NCBI GenBank assembly: GCA_024690635.1
Contig: JAILOW010000196.1
Location: 1 to 64,000, forward strand
Length of the DNA: 64,000 nt
Direction of reading: 5' to 3'
Source: Butyrivibrio sp.
Lineage (GTDB): Bacteria; Bacillota_A; Clostridia; Lachnospirales; Lachnospiraceae
The notes under the pieces were generated by a model. The model worked only from the letters and a program-made list of their open reading frames with translations. It was not told the origin of the DNA and did not search any database. This document shows positions 16,951-26,697 of the stretch, in pieces. Within the stretch, counting starts at the first letter, position 1; the number at the start of each line of letters is the position of its first letter. The position numbers and the translations under genes were made by a program.

Positions 16951-17817
16951 TTTTACAGCGCCTAAAGTTACACCGCTGATAAAGTACTTCTGCAGGAAAG
17001 GATAGATGCACAGGATCGGAATGGTTGAGAACATTACGATAGCTGCTTTTAGTGACTCCGTAAGTCCCGGAGCCGAGAAACCTTCCTGGGTTGCAACCTC
17101 TACTGAATTGATGTTGTTGATGATGTTGTACAAAAGAAGCTGTAAAGGATAGAACTTTTCTTCTCTCATGTACATCAGCGCATCTGAGTATCCGTTCCAT
17201 CTGCCCACGGCATAGAACAGTGCCAGGGTTGCCATAACAGGCTTTGAAAGAGGAACATAGATCTTTACCAAAATCTCAAAGAATGTTGCTCCGTCAATTT
17301 CCGCCGATTCCCTAAGGCTGTCCGGGATCCCGTAAAAGAAACTTCTCATGATGATCATGTTGTAAACACTCATCACACCCGGAAGAATGAGAACCAGAGG
17401 ATTACTCAAAAGGTTGAGCTTTTGCATCAGCAGGTAGTTGGGAATAGTACCTGCATTGAAAAACATTGTTATAGTAATAAAGATGTTGATGGCTTTTCTT
17501 CCCTTGAGTTTTTCAAAGATCAGAGGGAATGCACAAAGTGTGGTCATGGTCAGTGAAAGCACTGTGCAGATAACTGTAAGTGAAACCGTCCACACAAAAG
17601 CTCTTATGTACTTGGGGTCTTTTAATACTGTTGCATAAGCATCTAAGTTAAGACCCTTGGGAATAATGTATACTTCATTTCTTACCAGATAATCAGTTCC
17701 GCTCAGGGACTTGGCAAGAAGGTTCAGCATAGGGATGATGCAGATGGCACTCACCAGAAGGCAGAGGATCACGAACACCACATCCCACGCTTTTTCGCCG
17801 TTTGATTTTATCTTCAT
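16945..17817 (-). CDS. Sugar ABC transporter permease, YtcP/MalG type
   Basis: A 290-residue inner permease with six predicted transmembrane helices. It pairs with the LplB-type permease encoded 17 bases upstream to form the membrane channel for the binding protein at 15068. The cytoplasmic EAA coupling loop is visible as LRESAEIDGATFFEILVKIYVPLSKP (quoted in part: ESAEIDGATFFEI), which docks to the ATPase. The protein ends in the family-typical FISGVTLGAVKE. No ATP-binding protein gene accompanies the system, so a shared MsmX/MsiK-type ATPase elsewhere is expected. The stop codon lies inside hairpin I of the structured element that follows. Confidence 0.92.
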   Translation of the reverse strand: MKIKSNGEKAWDVVFVILCLLVSAICIIPMLNLLAKSLSGTDYLVRNEVYIIPKGLNLDAYATVLKDPKYIRAFVWTVSLTVICTVLSLTMTTLCAFPLIFEKLKGRKAINIFITITMFFNAGTIPNYLLMQKLNLLSNPLVLILPGVMSVYNMIIMRSFFYGIPDSLRESAEIDGATFFEILVKIYVPLSKPVMATLALFYAVGRWNGYSDALMYMREEKFYPLQLLLYNIINNINSVEVATQEGFSAPGLTESLKAAIVMFSTIPILCIYPFLQKYFISGVTLGAVKE

Positions 17818-17833
17818 GTTTCCTTTCCTCCCT

Positions 17834-18775
17834 TTACCAGATTCCTCTCTCGCCGAGTTTGCGAGAGATCCAGTTAGCCGTCAGCAGGAAGAATACTCCC
17901 ACCACAGACTGGAACAGTCCGACAGCCGTTGTAAGGGAGAATTGAAGACCCTTAATGCCGACTCTGTAAACAAATGTTGCGATAACGTCAGCCACACGCA
18001 TTACCAGGTTGTTCTGGAAAGCGAAAGGCCTGTCAAATCCGCCGCCAAGAATATTTCCAAGGCTCATGATAAGAAGTACCACGATGGTGGGCTTGATACC
18101 GGGTAGTGTTATGTGCCAGATCTTTCTGAACCTTCCGGCTCCGTCCACAGATGCAGCCTCGTAAAGCTCGGGGTTGATACCTGCTATGGCAGCCAGATAT
18201 ACGATGGAGCCCCAACCGAAGTTCTGCCAGATTCCGAATCCGATGTAGCTTCCGATCCAGTGTTTTTCTTCATTCAGGAAAGGAATCGCGTCTCCTCCAA
18301 GGTGCTGGATAACAATGTTCACAAGTCCTGAGTTCGGTGCAAGGAGCTGCAGTGCCAAACTGTAGATGATGACCCATGAAAGGAAGTGAGGCATGTATGC
18401 TATGGTCTGAACAACCTTCTTATAACGTACAAAGCAAAGCTCGTTCAGTATCAGCGCAAAGATGATAGGTGCCGGGAATCCGAATATGAGATCCAGTATG
18501 TTCAGTGTAAGCGTGTTCTTAAGAGCATATCTGAAGTCATTGTTCTGGAAAGCTTTTATGAAATACTCAAATCCGTGATTCTTGGCAAGAGGTTGTTTCC
18601 AGATGCTTCCCATAAGGCTGTATTTTTTAAACGCGATCTGTACATATACCATTGGGAAATACTTAAACACCAAGAGGTATAAAAGCGGCAGTGCAAGCAT
18701 TGCGTACAGCTGCCAGTACTTTTTCATATAGACGCTGAATTTGACTTTATTTCGAGTCTCAGCAGGTTTGCTCAT
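17834..18775 (-). CDS. Sugar ABC transporter permease, LplB type
   Basis: A 313-residue permease with a basic N-terminus, six predicted helices and the EAA loop LYEAASVDGAGRFRKIWHI, typical of LplB/UgpA-like partners of large LipO-type binding proteins. It lies 11 bases after GH115 and 17 bases before the second permease, so the three are clearly one operon. Together they would import oligosaccharides released from xylan outside the cell. The N-terminal 12 residues (SKPAETRNKVKF) are cytoplasmic. An ATPase gene is absent. Confidence 0.92.
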   Translation of the reverse strand: MSKPAETRNKVKFSVYMKKYWQLYAMLALPLLYLLVFKYFPMVYVQIAFKKYSLMGSIWKQPLAKNHGFEYFIKAFQNNDFRYALKNTLTLNILDLIFGFPAPIIFALILNELCFVRYKKVVQTIAYMPHFLSWVIIYSLALQLLAPNSGLVNIVIQHLGGDAIPFLNEEKHWIGSYIGFGIWQNFGWGSIVYLAAIAGINPELYEAASVDGAGRFRKIWHITLPGIKPTIVVLLIMSLGNILGGGFDRPFAFQNNLVMRVADVIATFVYRVGIKGLQFSLTTAVGLFQSVVGVFFLLTANWISRKLGERGIW

Positions 18776-18786
18776 TTTGTTCCTCC

Positions 18787-21654
18787 TTAAATCTCACTGA
18801 AAGATATCTTTTCAGGATTTATATAGCTTTCCTCCGGTCCAAGGTACGATTTTGGCAGTTCTGTTCCCTGTCTTACCAGAAGGATCCGCTCCAGAACGAT
18901 TCCGGGGCTCATTGCTACAAAGGTGAGTTCATTTTCTCCTTTGACGCAGCTCACGGTTTCCGTGATCTTTTTTACATTATCCCTGGCTTCCTGCGCCCAT
19001 TGGGGACTTGGAAAAAATGGGATCTCAGGCTGTTTTACGGTATTTACGGTTTTTACCTTTTCCCCGTTAACGGAATATCCAAAGAACTGTCCTTTATCAA
19101 AAGTAACCGGTGTGGAAGGAGCCATTTCAAAGGTGACCTCGTATTCCCCTTCCTCCTTGGCGTAAAACCTGTAGCTTACGCTTGGACGTTTACTGTCCTT
19201 GGAAAAATCTCGGGATGAAGGAAATGCTTTGATGGCGCTTCCGCTTCTTCCGTAGGGAGAAAGTATCCTGAAACTTCCGTTTGTACCGTCCTGTCTGTCT
19301 GCAAAATGTCTTGCTTCCATACAGATATAGCCGTCGTTTTCAACAAACAGATCGCCCGGCGCTTTTTGCGGCGCAGCTTCCACGGTTACATGTGCCTGTC
19401 CGTATCCGATGTTTTCTACTTCGAAGGTTCCGGTGATCTTATCATCCAAAAGAGCTTTGTTCACCCTGAGGGTTATCCTCTCTCTGACTGAAACCTCGCC
19501 TTCTTTTTTGGAAAACTCAAGCCAGCTGCAATCTGTATGTATCCTGTATCTGAAGGGCTTATCGCTTCCGCTTATGAGATCGAATTCGATCTGGGAAACA
19601 TCGGGACGAAGCATGTTTTTCCAGGTCTGTGGTTTGTCACACCACTCAAGTCCCGTCATATAATGCTCGTCATCGGCCCTTGCCACCAGCATTCTGGGTG
19701 AATTTGCTCCGTATACCAGATGCCTTATGGGGTATCTGTTGTCCTCTTCATTCCAGTTCACAAAGCCTATGTGTTCGGACTTTCCAAAGCCCTTGTAGAA
19801 GCCCTTATCCACCGTCTCATACTCTTCGATGATGGCTGCATCCTCTTTTACGCTTGCATCAAGCTCCTGCGCGATAAGGTTGGCTTCTATGCGGTTCTGG
19901 CGGGCATACAGCTTATTTCTTCCTGCCAGGATCCACATCTTCATGAGATTGGCTGTGCCGCAGGCGGGATAATACAGAAGTGAAACAAAAGCTGACATGT
20001 CCTCTTCATCGATCCTCTTTTTTAAAGCTTTTGCCTCTTTGAGGATCTCCCCGCTGGTTTCCAGCACTTTATCTGCCTCGCCGAAATGAAGTGGATGATA
20101 TACATCTTCATTCATTATTTCATGGCGCCTCTTCTCCAAAAGAGAAGTGTAATCCCAGATGATCTTTTTTATTTTATTTCTGCCGGAAAGAGGAAGCATA
20201 CCGCCAAACTGCCTCTCTGCCCAGTCGTTTACGTATTCTGTAGTGATGGCCGCATCTGTGCCGCCCCACTTTTCTATGTCATAAGCCAGGTCCAAAAAGT
20301 AGGAAAGCCCCAGCTCCTGAGTACCTATGTCACCGATATTGGTAACCCAGATCTGCCTTACTCCGAATTCATAGGCCTGAGTCATCTGCTCCCAGACTCT
20401 TGGAAGATATGTTGCCCCGATCCATTTAAAGGAATAAGGTCCGCCGTGCATGTCCATGTGATAGTACATGCCGTAGCCACCCGGATGATCCTGCATCTCT
20501 TTTGAAGGAAGTGTCCTTGTGTATCCGCAGTTGTTATCAGACAGGATAAGAGTCACGCCGTCAAGCTGCGGATCTCCCATAAGGCCCTTTGTCTTTTCGT
20601 TTCCGTAAAAGAACTCTTCCACTTCCGAAAAGAGAACCATCTGCCTCGGAATCTTTGACAGATCGCTGTGTATGGTCTCGCGGATAAGGTCGTTTTGCGT
20701 CTTAAGGACATCTCTCAGAAGATCGATGTTTTCCTCAAGCCCGGCATCCTCTCCCAGGATCTTGGAATCACGCTCGCCGCGCATTCCCAGGGTTATAACA
20801 TTTTCAAAGGATCTGTTTCTGAGTAGCCCGTCTCTCCAGAAACGTGTGATACCGTCTCTGTTTCTGACAAAGCTCCAATCATCGCCGTAAAGCGAATCCT
20901 TGCCTCTAAGGAGTCTGTACTCCTCTCCGCTTCTGATACAGGGCTCGTGGTGGGAAGTGCTCATCACCACGCCGTATTCATCGGCGAGTCTTGCGCTCTC
21001 AAGCCCCGGTCCGTCCATGCTGAAATTGGAATTCCACATTGCCGGCCACAGGTAATTGCCCTTAAGTCGCAGAAGAAGTTCAAAAATTCTGTCGTAGCAC
21101 TCGGCGTTTATGCCTCCGAAGTGCTCCATGGCCCAGTTGCCAAAGGCAGGCCATTCATCATTTATAAAGAAGCCTCTGTATCTGACGGAGGGTTCTTTTG
21201 AAATAACGTTGGAATCCTCTGTCAAAAAGACATTCTTTCTCTTTTTGGGAACCACATGGTTCCAATTTATCAAAGGAGAAACACCCAAAAGTTCCGAGAG
21301 ATGAAAAAGTCCGTAGATAGTTCCGCGCTTATCGCTTCCTGCGATCACCAGCGCGTGATCAACGCCTTCCATGGGACTGTCTATAACCTGAAAGCTGTAA
21401 ACTTCCCATTTCCCTCTTACTTGTCCCAAATCGATGGATCCATTGTCTTCAAGTTCCTTCAGATAATCGCTTCTGTCTACAGTTCCGAAGATTATCAGAT
21501 TCCTGCACTTGCTTCCTTTTGTGTACTCGCCTGCGCGGAACCCGGTCACCCGGTAAATATCCTGCCTGACCAAAGCAGCTACCTTATTAACTCCGGGATA
21601 AGATTTAGACTCGTAAGTGAACATTAACCTGTTATCGAAACTTATCTTAGACAC
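18787..21654 (-). CDS. GH115 xylan alpha-1,2-glucuronidase
   Basis: GH115 enzymes remove (4-O-methyl)glucuronic acid from internal and terminal xylose residues of glucuronoxylan. The 955-residue length and domain order match the family: an N-terminal alpha/beta domain (about 1-165, ending KRKNVFLTE), the catalytic barrel (about 170-500) with YRGFFINDEWPAFG, LRLKGNYLWPAMWNS and ITLGMRGERD, a helical domain, and the C-terminal beta domain (about 650-950). There is no signal peptide, so the substrate must be imported. It is the first gene of the leftward transporter operon and is divergent from the AraC regulator at 21824, the likely control point. The nearby GH67 gives a second, chain-end-specific glucuronidase. 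Confidence 0.93.
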   Translation of the reverse strand: MSKISFDNRLMFTYESKSYPGVNKVAALVRQDIYRVTGFRAGEYTKGSKCRNLIIFGTVDRSDYLKELEDNGSIDLGQVRGKWEVYSFQVIDSPMEGVDHALVIAGSDKRGTIYGLFHLSELLGVSPLINWNHVVPKKRKNVFLTEDSNVISKEPSVRYRGFFINDEWPAFGNWAMEHFGGINAECYDRIFELLLRLKGNYLWPAMWNSNFSMDGPGLESARLADEYGVVMSTSHHEPCIRSGEEYRLLRGKDSLYGDDWSFVRNRDGITRFWRDGLLRNRSFENVITLGMRGERDSKILGEDAGLEENIDLLRDVLKTQNDLIRETIHSDLSKIPRQMVLFSEVEEFFYGNEKTKGLMGDPQLDGVTLILSDNNCGYTRTLPSKEMQDHPGGYGMYYHMDMHGGPYSFKWIGATYLPRVWEQMTQAYEFGVRQIWVTNIGDIGTQELGLSYFLDLAYDIEKWGGTDAAITTEYVNDWAERQFGGMLPLSGRNKIKKIIWDYTSLLEKRRHEIMNEDVYHPLHFGEADKVLETSGEILKEAKALKKRIDEEDMSAFVSLLYYPACGTANLMKMWILAGRNKLYARQNRIEANLIAQELDASVKEDAAIIEEYETVDKGFYKGFGKSEHIGFVNWNEEDNRYPIRHLVYGANSPRMLVARADDEHYMTGLEWCDKPQTWKNMLRPDVSQIEFDLISGSDKPFRYRIHTDCSWLEFSKKEGEVSVRERITLRVNKALLDDKITGTFEVENIGYGQAHVTVEAAPQKAPGDLFVENDGYICMEARHFADRQDGTNGSFRILSPYGRSGSAIKAFPSSRDFSKDSKRPSVSYRFYAKEEGEYEVTFEMAPSTPVTFDKGQFFGYSVNGEKVKTVNTVKQPEIPFFPSPQWAQEARDNVKKITETVSCVKGENELTFVAMSPGIVLERILLVRQGTELPKSYLGPEESYINPEKISFSEI

Positions 21655-21823
21655 TTTTACCCCCGCCAGGTTTTAATTTCACTTTTTGCTTGTTGATGTT
21701 TCACTATATCTCTGATATAAATAATCATAAGACATGGGATTTTATAATAAATACACAAAACACAGTTATTTTTTTGCATTTTCCGATATAAACTGCACAA
21801 CCATTTCCGGAGGTTTTTAGAAC

Positions 21824-22681
21824 ATGAAAAAAAGCCTTAATTGCCCTTACAGCATGATCGATCACGAGATCATCTGCGAGCACAAACAGGCAAGGGTAAA
21901 CCATGAAGATATAAACACCGTGCACAACCACGACGGCTATGAAGTTGTTTTGTTTCTCAAAGGAGACGTAAACATAATGATAGAGCCGGAGCTCTTCAAG
22001 ATGAAGCGCGGAGACATGTTTTTTATAAGTCCGCTGGTGTTCCACGGCATAGATCTGGAAGACATTTCAGGCTACGAGAGGATCGTCATCAATATCCAGT
22101 ACGAGTTTCTTAAAAATCTGGGAGATGCCGACACAGACTTTAACACCCTCTTTAGAAGCGCAGATTCAGCCAACATGAACCACCTGCGAATCCCGGAGGA
22201 ATCTCTTTCCAAGTTCATCGCCATAGCAAAAAAGCTTGAGGAAGTCCTTCACAGCGACTGCTACGGACACAGCGTTCTGGCGAAGGCCTATCTTGCGGAA
22301 TTTCTGCTTATGACCTGCAAATATTCAGCGAACGTACCACCCCAGAAAAAGGGAAGTTCCATGCCGGTTGTGGTTTCCAAGATCCTTGATTATATAGAAA
22401 CCCACCTGTCTGAGGACATTACCATAAACGCCATGTCAAGCGAACTTCACTACAGCAGCGACCATTTAAGCCGCGCCTTCAGCGATGCCACGGGAGACTC
22501 TTTGAAACATTACATTAATGCAAAGAAAATTGCTCTGGCGCAAAAATTATTGCTTCAGAACAATTCTCCTTATGACGTGTGCTTTATGGTTGGATATAAC
22601 AATTATTCCAGCTTTTCACGGCGTTTTTCCAAGCAGATCGGAATGTCGCCCAAGCAGTTCCAGCTGTCATATCGCAATTGA
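21824..22681 (+). CDS. AraC-family transcriptional regulator of the xylan locus
   Basis: This 285-residue regulator has an N-terminal cupin sugar-sensing domain (about 20-110; HNHDGYEVVLFLKG, DMFFISPLVFHGI) and a C-terminal double helix-turn-helix AraC domain (about 185-283; ITINAMSSELHYSSDHLSRAF and a closing YNNYSSFSRRF). It is divergent from GH115 across a 169-base gap and convergent with GH67, so it sits at the centre of the xylan genes and probably activates one or more of them in response to a xylan-derived sugar. The ATG has GGAGG upstream. The 21655-21823 gap is AT-rich; TATAAT at 21743-21748 is a candidate -10 for this gene but has no clear -35. Confidence 0.9.
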   Translation: MKKSLNCPYSMIDHEIICEHKQARVNHEDINTVHNHDGYEVVLFLKGDVNIMIEPELFKMKRGDMFFISPLVFHGIDLEDISGYERIVINIQYEFLKNLGDADTDFNTLFRSADSANMNHLRIPEESLSKFIAIAKKLEEVLHSDCYGHSVLAKAYLAEFLLMTCKYSANVPPQKKGSSMPVVVSKILDYIETHLSEDITINAMSSELHYSSDHLSRAFSDATGDSLKHYINAKKIALAQKLLLQNNSPYDVCFMVGYNNYSSFSRRFSKQIGMSPKQFQLSYRN

Positions 22682-22686
22682 TCAGA

Positions 22687-24687
22687 TCAATAGATCTTTC
22701 TGCCCTTCTCATCGGGAAGGGCACTTTTTCTGTAAAAGTACGAGTTCACCTGATCTCTCCACTCTCTGGCATTATCAAGCTGCAGATCAAAGCGCTTCTT
22801 AACCCTGTCAAAAGCATCGGCAGGGATCACCTCCTTTAACTTATCCCATCCTGCGGCAAGTTCTCTTGCCTGCTCTTCTCCCTCAAAGTGGCTGTCGTAA
22901 ATATGCTGGATAAGAGTCTTGCCGGACTTTAGCATATAGGTATAGGGAAGATGATGGAAGAACAGCACCAGCTCCTCGGGGCAGGTTGCCGGATCATTGT
23001 ACATCTCTGCATTTTCCTTGTAATACTGCTGAGCGTATCCCGTTCCTTTGTCGGTTCTGTCAACACCGATGCCAAGGTGGTCGGCTCTGTGGTAGGTTCC
23101 CCATCTGGAATACTCATAGCCGTCAACACTTGGTCCGTAGTGGCCCATGGGATTTACCATCCAGCCGATTCCCAGAGGACTTGTGTACTTTTCATATATT
23201 TCTCTGGATCTAAGGAGCATGTCGCAAAGGATGTCCGCATCCTTTTTCTCCAGATCAAAGGTCTGGGCGATCCACTCTCTTGCTATCTCTTCGGAAGTAA
23301 GCTCTGTGTTAAAAGAAAGTCTTCCAAAACCGTAGAGGTTGGCTGCCGCAAGATCGTTGCCCGTCCAGTTCATGTCATTTCCGGTATTGATAACTGCTGC
23401 CATACCTGCAAGGCTGTTTCCCATGGTACGACCGCTTACTATATCAGCAACAGTGTCCTTGTCGCTTCCGCAGTGTGTGCGGAAATCAAGGACTTCTTTG
23501 AACAGAGGGATCAGATAGCAAAGATCGATCTGATGGCCTGTGTACTCCTGTGCGATCTGAACCTCCAGCATCTGATTGGTACGCTTAAGACCTCCAAGAA
23601 GAGGTGAAACAGGCTCACGGATCTGGAAATCCATGGGGCCGTTCTTGATCTGCAGGATCACATTGTCATGATATTCGCCGTCAAGTCCCTTGAAATAATC
23701 ATAGCCTGCTCTTGCTCTGTCGGTTTTTGTATCACGCCAGTCCTGAGTGCAGTTGTAAACAAAGCATCTCCAGATGATAACGCCGCCGTAGGGCTTTATC
23801 GCATCCGCAAGCATGTTAGCTCCGTCCGCCTGAGTCCTTCCGTAGGTGAAAGGTCCGGGTCTTCCCTCAGAATCTGCCTTTACAAGAAATCCTCCAAAGG
23901 AAGGAAGTTTCTTGTAAACCTCTTTTATCTTGTCTTCCCACCAGGAGATAACCTCTTTGTCCAGAGGATCGCAGGTCTCAAGACCGCCAAGCTCCATGGG
24001 TGATGCATAGTTAAGTGAAAGATAAAGCTTTATGCCGTAGCCTTCAAAAATCTCGGAAAGCTGTGTCAGCTTGTCAAAATATCTGTTTGTGATAAGGTCT
24101 GTAGCTGCACCCTTAACATTAACATTGTTGATAACGATACCGTTGATACCAACACTTGCCATAAAGCGGGCGTAGTCCCTTGTCCTGTCGTTGATCTCGA
24201 TCTCTTCATTTTCAAAAAAGAAGGATTCTCCCGAATATCCTCTCTCGATGCTGCCATCCATGTTGTCCCAGTGATCCATCATTCTCAAAGGGTTGGAAGG
24301 AGCAGCACTCTCGGAAATTCCCTCTACCTTTTTTCTGCAGGCAATCTGTCTGAGGATGGCAAATACACCGTAAAGAACACCGTTCTCATCTGAAGCTTCC
24401 AGGCTGATGCCGGACTTGCTTCCCTCTATGCGGTAGGCTTCCTTTGCGATAGTCTCGGATCTTGCCACCATGAGAGTTTGGTTGTCCACGTTCTCAGAAG
24501 CTTTGTGAGGTTTTTCCTCATACTTTGCTCCTGTAAGAGCCTCAATTCCTCTTTTAAATTCCTTAAGGGCATTAGCTACTACAGGCAGGTTCTTATCAAA
24601 TCCCTGAAGGGTTGCAGTCCAATGTCCGCTTCCTTCATATACTCTATGATAATCCAGCCACAGCTGTGTCCAGTTTGTTACTTTCAT
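22687..24687 (-). CDS. aguA: GH67 alpha-glucuronidase
   Basis: GH67 removes 4-O-methylglucuronic acid from the non-reducing terminal xylose of short aldouronic acids. The 666-residue cytoplasmic protein has the N-terminal alpha/beta domain, the catalytic barrel with VKADSEGRPGPFTYGR and IIWRCFVYN, and the GH67-specific helical C-terminal part with WMVNPMGHYGPSVDGYEYS and WGTYHRADHLGIGVDRT (shortened here to HRADHLGIGVD). It starts 65 bases after the SGNH esterase on the same strand, so deacetylation and deglucuronidation are probably coregulated. It ends six bases from the convergent AraC gene. Together with GH115 this gives two complementary alpha-glucuronidases. Confidence 0.94.
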   Translation of the reverse strand: MKVTNWTQLWLDYHRVYEGSGHWTATLQGFDKNLPVVANALKEFKRGIEALTGAKYEEKPHKASENVDNQTLMVARSETIAKEAYRIEGSKSGISLEASDENGVLYGVFAILRQIACRKKVEGISESAAPSNPLRMMDHWDNMDGSIERGYSGESFFFENEEIEINDRTRDYARFMASVGINGIVINNVNVKGAATDLITNRYFDKLTQLSEIFEGYGIKLYLSLNYASPMELGGLETCDPLDKEVISWWEDKIKEVYKKLPSFGGFLVKADSEGRPGPFTYGRTQADGANMLADAIKPYGGVIIWRCFVYNCTQDWRDTKTDRARAGYDYFKGLDGEYHDNVILQIKNGPMDFQIREPVSPLLGGLKRTNQMLEVQIAQEYTGHQIDLCYLIPLFKEVLDFRTHCGSDKDTVADIVSGRTMGNSLAGMAAVINTGNDMNWTGNDLAAANLYGFGRLSFNTELTSEEIAREWIAQTFDLEKKDADILCDMLLRSREIYEKYTSPLGIGWMVNPMGHYGPSVDGYEYSRWGTYHRADHLGIGVDRTDKGTGYAQQYYKENAEMYNDPATCPEELVLFFHHLPYTYMLKSGKTLIQHIYDSHFEGEEQARELAAGWDKLKEVIPADAFDRVKKRFDLQLDNAREWRDQVNSYFYRKSALPDEKGRKIY

Positions 24688-24752
24688 CTTTGTATACCTT
24701 TCTAAGATCAGTGTATATGCGGGTTTTAGGTTTTGTTATTGCCACAACCCGT

Positions 24753-26654
24753 TTAATTCTCTATGTCTAACTTAAAGGGACCCATAGGAAGGTCTGAGCT
24801 GTTGTAAAGCATTGCACCATGGTATGTGTAGGAAATAAGGTAACTAACCTGCGCCACTTTATCTGCTTTCAAATTACTCTTAAGCTTAATCTTTTCACCC
24901 GATATCTCTGCCGTAGCCTTTTGGACATTACCCTTGGTATCAACTATCTCAAAGTCTTCTATAGACTTTCCTTTACCAAGGTCTTTCGCTTTAAGCCCAT
25001 CCGCATGATCAAGCGCAATCTCAATTACTGTGTCCTTAAGAAGTCCGGATTCTACGATCTTTGCAGAAACAGGAACAGGTCCTGAATACTCACCGGTGTA
25101 GCCGTACTTCAGGTGTGCTGCCCAGAGGGCAAGGCGCTGTCCTATAGGTTGTTTGCAGGTAGGGTGAAGATCGTTGTCTTCTCCAAGGTCCATGTTTACA
25201 GTCATGCCCACGTTGGGGTCATCAAGAAGGCGTGACTGGGTAATGCGGAACTCAGGCCAGGGGTCATTGACGGGTGCTATGTCTATGACAAAGTTGGGAA
25301 GCTGAACCAGTATATAAGGAAGGTCATTTTCTCCCCACTTATCTCTGTAGCCCTGTATCATGCGCCTCGACAGATCCTCATAGTCCCAGGGTTCAAAGGT
25401 GTTTGACTCTCCCTGATACCAGACAACTCCGTCTATGGGATAGTTGTGGCAGGGTGCTGTCATGGCATTGTAAAGTCCCGTGGGATGCCAGTTTATAAAG
25501 TCAGAGGGCGGCATAACGTCGCATCTTGCTGCCACTTTGTAGTACCAGCTTCCGTCAAGAGAAACCGATGCTTCACTGTTAAAGATCTTGTATTCCTTGT
25601 CAGGAGTGATCCTTCCAAGTCCGTATTCCACGCACAGTCTAATGACTACGCTGTTGTTCTTTTCTTTTGTAAGACCCTCGGGAATGTCGTACTTTCTGGG
25701 GGGATACTGATACTCAGTGCCTCCCACCTGCACGCCGTTGACATAGACATAATCTCTGTCAACCATGGTCCCCAAAAAGAGTCTTGCGCTCTTTCCTGCC
25801 AGCTCCTTTGGCAGATCAAAGCTCTTTCTGAACCAGACGCTTCCACACATACCCGACAGTTCGGTGTCCTTGAACATCACAGGAATGTCCATCACTTTCC
25901 AGCTGCGCTCATCGAGCCCCGAATCCATCCATTTTTCGGAAAGACCTCTGTCAAGCTTGTCCAGCTTTTCACGCCAAAGTGTCGCATTTATGTCATTCTT
26001 TGATATCTGGCTCTCTCTGAATTCATCGTCACTGTATTTTTCAGCTTCGGCAAGGAGCTCATCATAGCCCGACAACATTTCTTTTGACATCCATGAAGAG
26101 ATCCTGGAGCCTCCCAAAGAGGCATTGATAAAGCCCACTGTCTCGCCTGTCAGCTTCTGAAGATATGAGGCGAAAAAGTAACCCGTCGCCGAATAGTCCA
26201 TTATGGTATCGACGCTGACATGGTTCCAGCTTCCGCTTCGAAGCTCCTCAAGAGGTCCGTGATAGTCGGTATCTTCTTTGATCTTGAAGGTCCTGACATT
26301 CTTGTTTTCCTCTACCGTTGCAAGCTCCGGATATCTGTCCTTTACTCTGTTTATGGGAAGTTCCACATTTGACTGACCCGTGCAAAGCCATACCAGGCCT
26401 ATCATCACATCTTTTACCGTGATAGCTCTTTCCCTATCATCTGAAACTGTGAGCTCGTAAGGGCCGCCGCTCTCCTTTTCGGGAAGGTAGATGTCAAAGC
26501 GTCCGTTTTCATCTGCCGCAGCACTTGACGACAGATCGTCAAGTTTTGCTGTGATAACGCGGCCCGGTTCATCCCAGCCCCAGATATGTATTTTCTTTTT
26601 CCGTTGAATGACCATTCCGTCCGAAATGATCTTTGGAAGCAGTAACGTCTCCAT
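24753..26654 (-). CDS. SGNH/sialate-O-acetylesterase-type xylan acetylesterase
   Basis: A 633-residue esterase of the SASA/SGNH class without signal peptide. Visible signatures are the Ser block CTGQSNVELP (about 95-104), GGSRISSW, the WYQGESN block near 415 and the late catalytic D and H in LGEDNDLHPT. An inserted beta-jelly-roll domain lies between the first two blocks (about 270-370). ATG 26652-26654 is preferred over a GTG five codons upstream that falls on the GGGG ribosome site. Position directly before GH67 suggests it deacetylates acidic xylo-oligosaccharides, as described for CE20-type enzymes linked to GH67; true sialate O-acetylesterase activity is unlikely in this context. Family assignment to CE20 is inference. 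Confidence 0.82.
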   Translation of the reverse strand: METLLLPKIISDGMVIQRKKKIHIWGWDEPGRVITAKLDDLSSSAAADENGRFDIYLPEKESGGPYELTVSDDRERAITVKDVMIGLVWLCTGQSNVELPINRVKDRYPELATVEENKNVRTFKIKEDTDYHGPLEELRSGSWNHVSVDTIMDYSATGYFFASYLQKLTGETVGFINASLGGSRISSWMSKEMLSGYDELLAEAEKYSDDEFRESQISKNDINATLWREKLDKLDRGLSEKWMDSGLDERSWKVMDIPVMFKDTELSGMCGSVWFRKSFDLPKELAGKSARLFLGTMVDRDYVYVNGVQVGGTEYQYPPRKYDIPEGLTKEKNNSVVIRLCVEYGLGRITPDKEYKIFNSEASVSLDGSWYYKVAARCDVMPPSDFINWHPTGLYNAMTAPCHNYPIDGVVWYQGESNTFEPWDYEDLSRRMIQGYRDKWGENDLPYILVQLPNFVIDIAPVNDPWPEFRITQSRLLDDPNVGMTVNMDLGEDNDLHPTCKQPIGQRLALWAAHLKYGYTGEYSGPVPVSAKIVESGLLKDTVIEIALDHADGLKAKDLGKGKSIEDFEIVDTKGNVQKATAEISGEKIKLKSNLKADKVAQVSYLISYTYHGAMLYNSSDLPMGPFKLDIEN

Positions 26655-26691
26655 TAAAAGTAACCCCACGATATACTATTTCTTATGGCTC

Positions 26692-26697
26692 ATTATA
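26692..26697 (-). promoter_or_regulatory. Activator-type -10 for the esterase/GH67 operon
   Basis: A perfect TATAAT on the minus strand lies 37 bases before the esterase ATG, with no recognisable -35 at 16-18 bases, as expected for an activator-dependent promoter. Two direct repeats AACATAATG (26702-26710 and 26779-26787) lie just upstream and could be regulator half-sites. The rest of the 26655-26922 divergent gap is AT-rich and shows no gene. Confidence 0.4.

Noticed and set aside
22951..23607. 218-codon rightward open frame opposite GH67
   Set aside because: It lies wholly antisense to a well-supported GH67 gene and has no protein-family signal or ribosome site.
24690..24752. CGGGTT/AACCCG pair as a terminator between the SGNH esterase and GH67
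   Set aside because: Only six pairs with a loop of about 26 bases and no T-tract downstream; the two genes look cotranscribed.
25446..26003. 185-codon rightward open frame opposite the SGNH esterase
   Set aside because: Antisense to conserved esterase sequence; composition reflects the codon pattern of the real gene.
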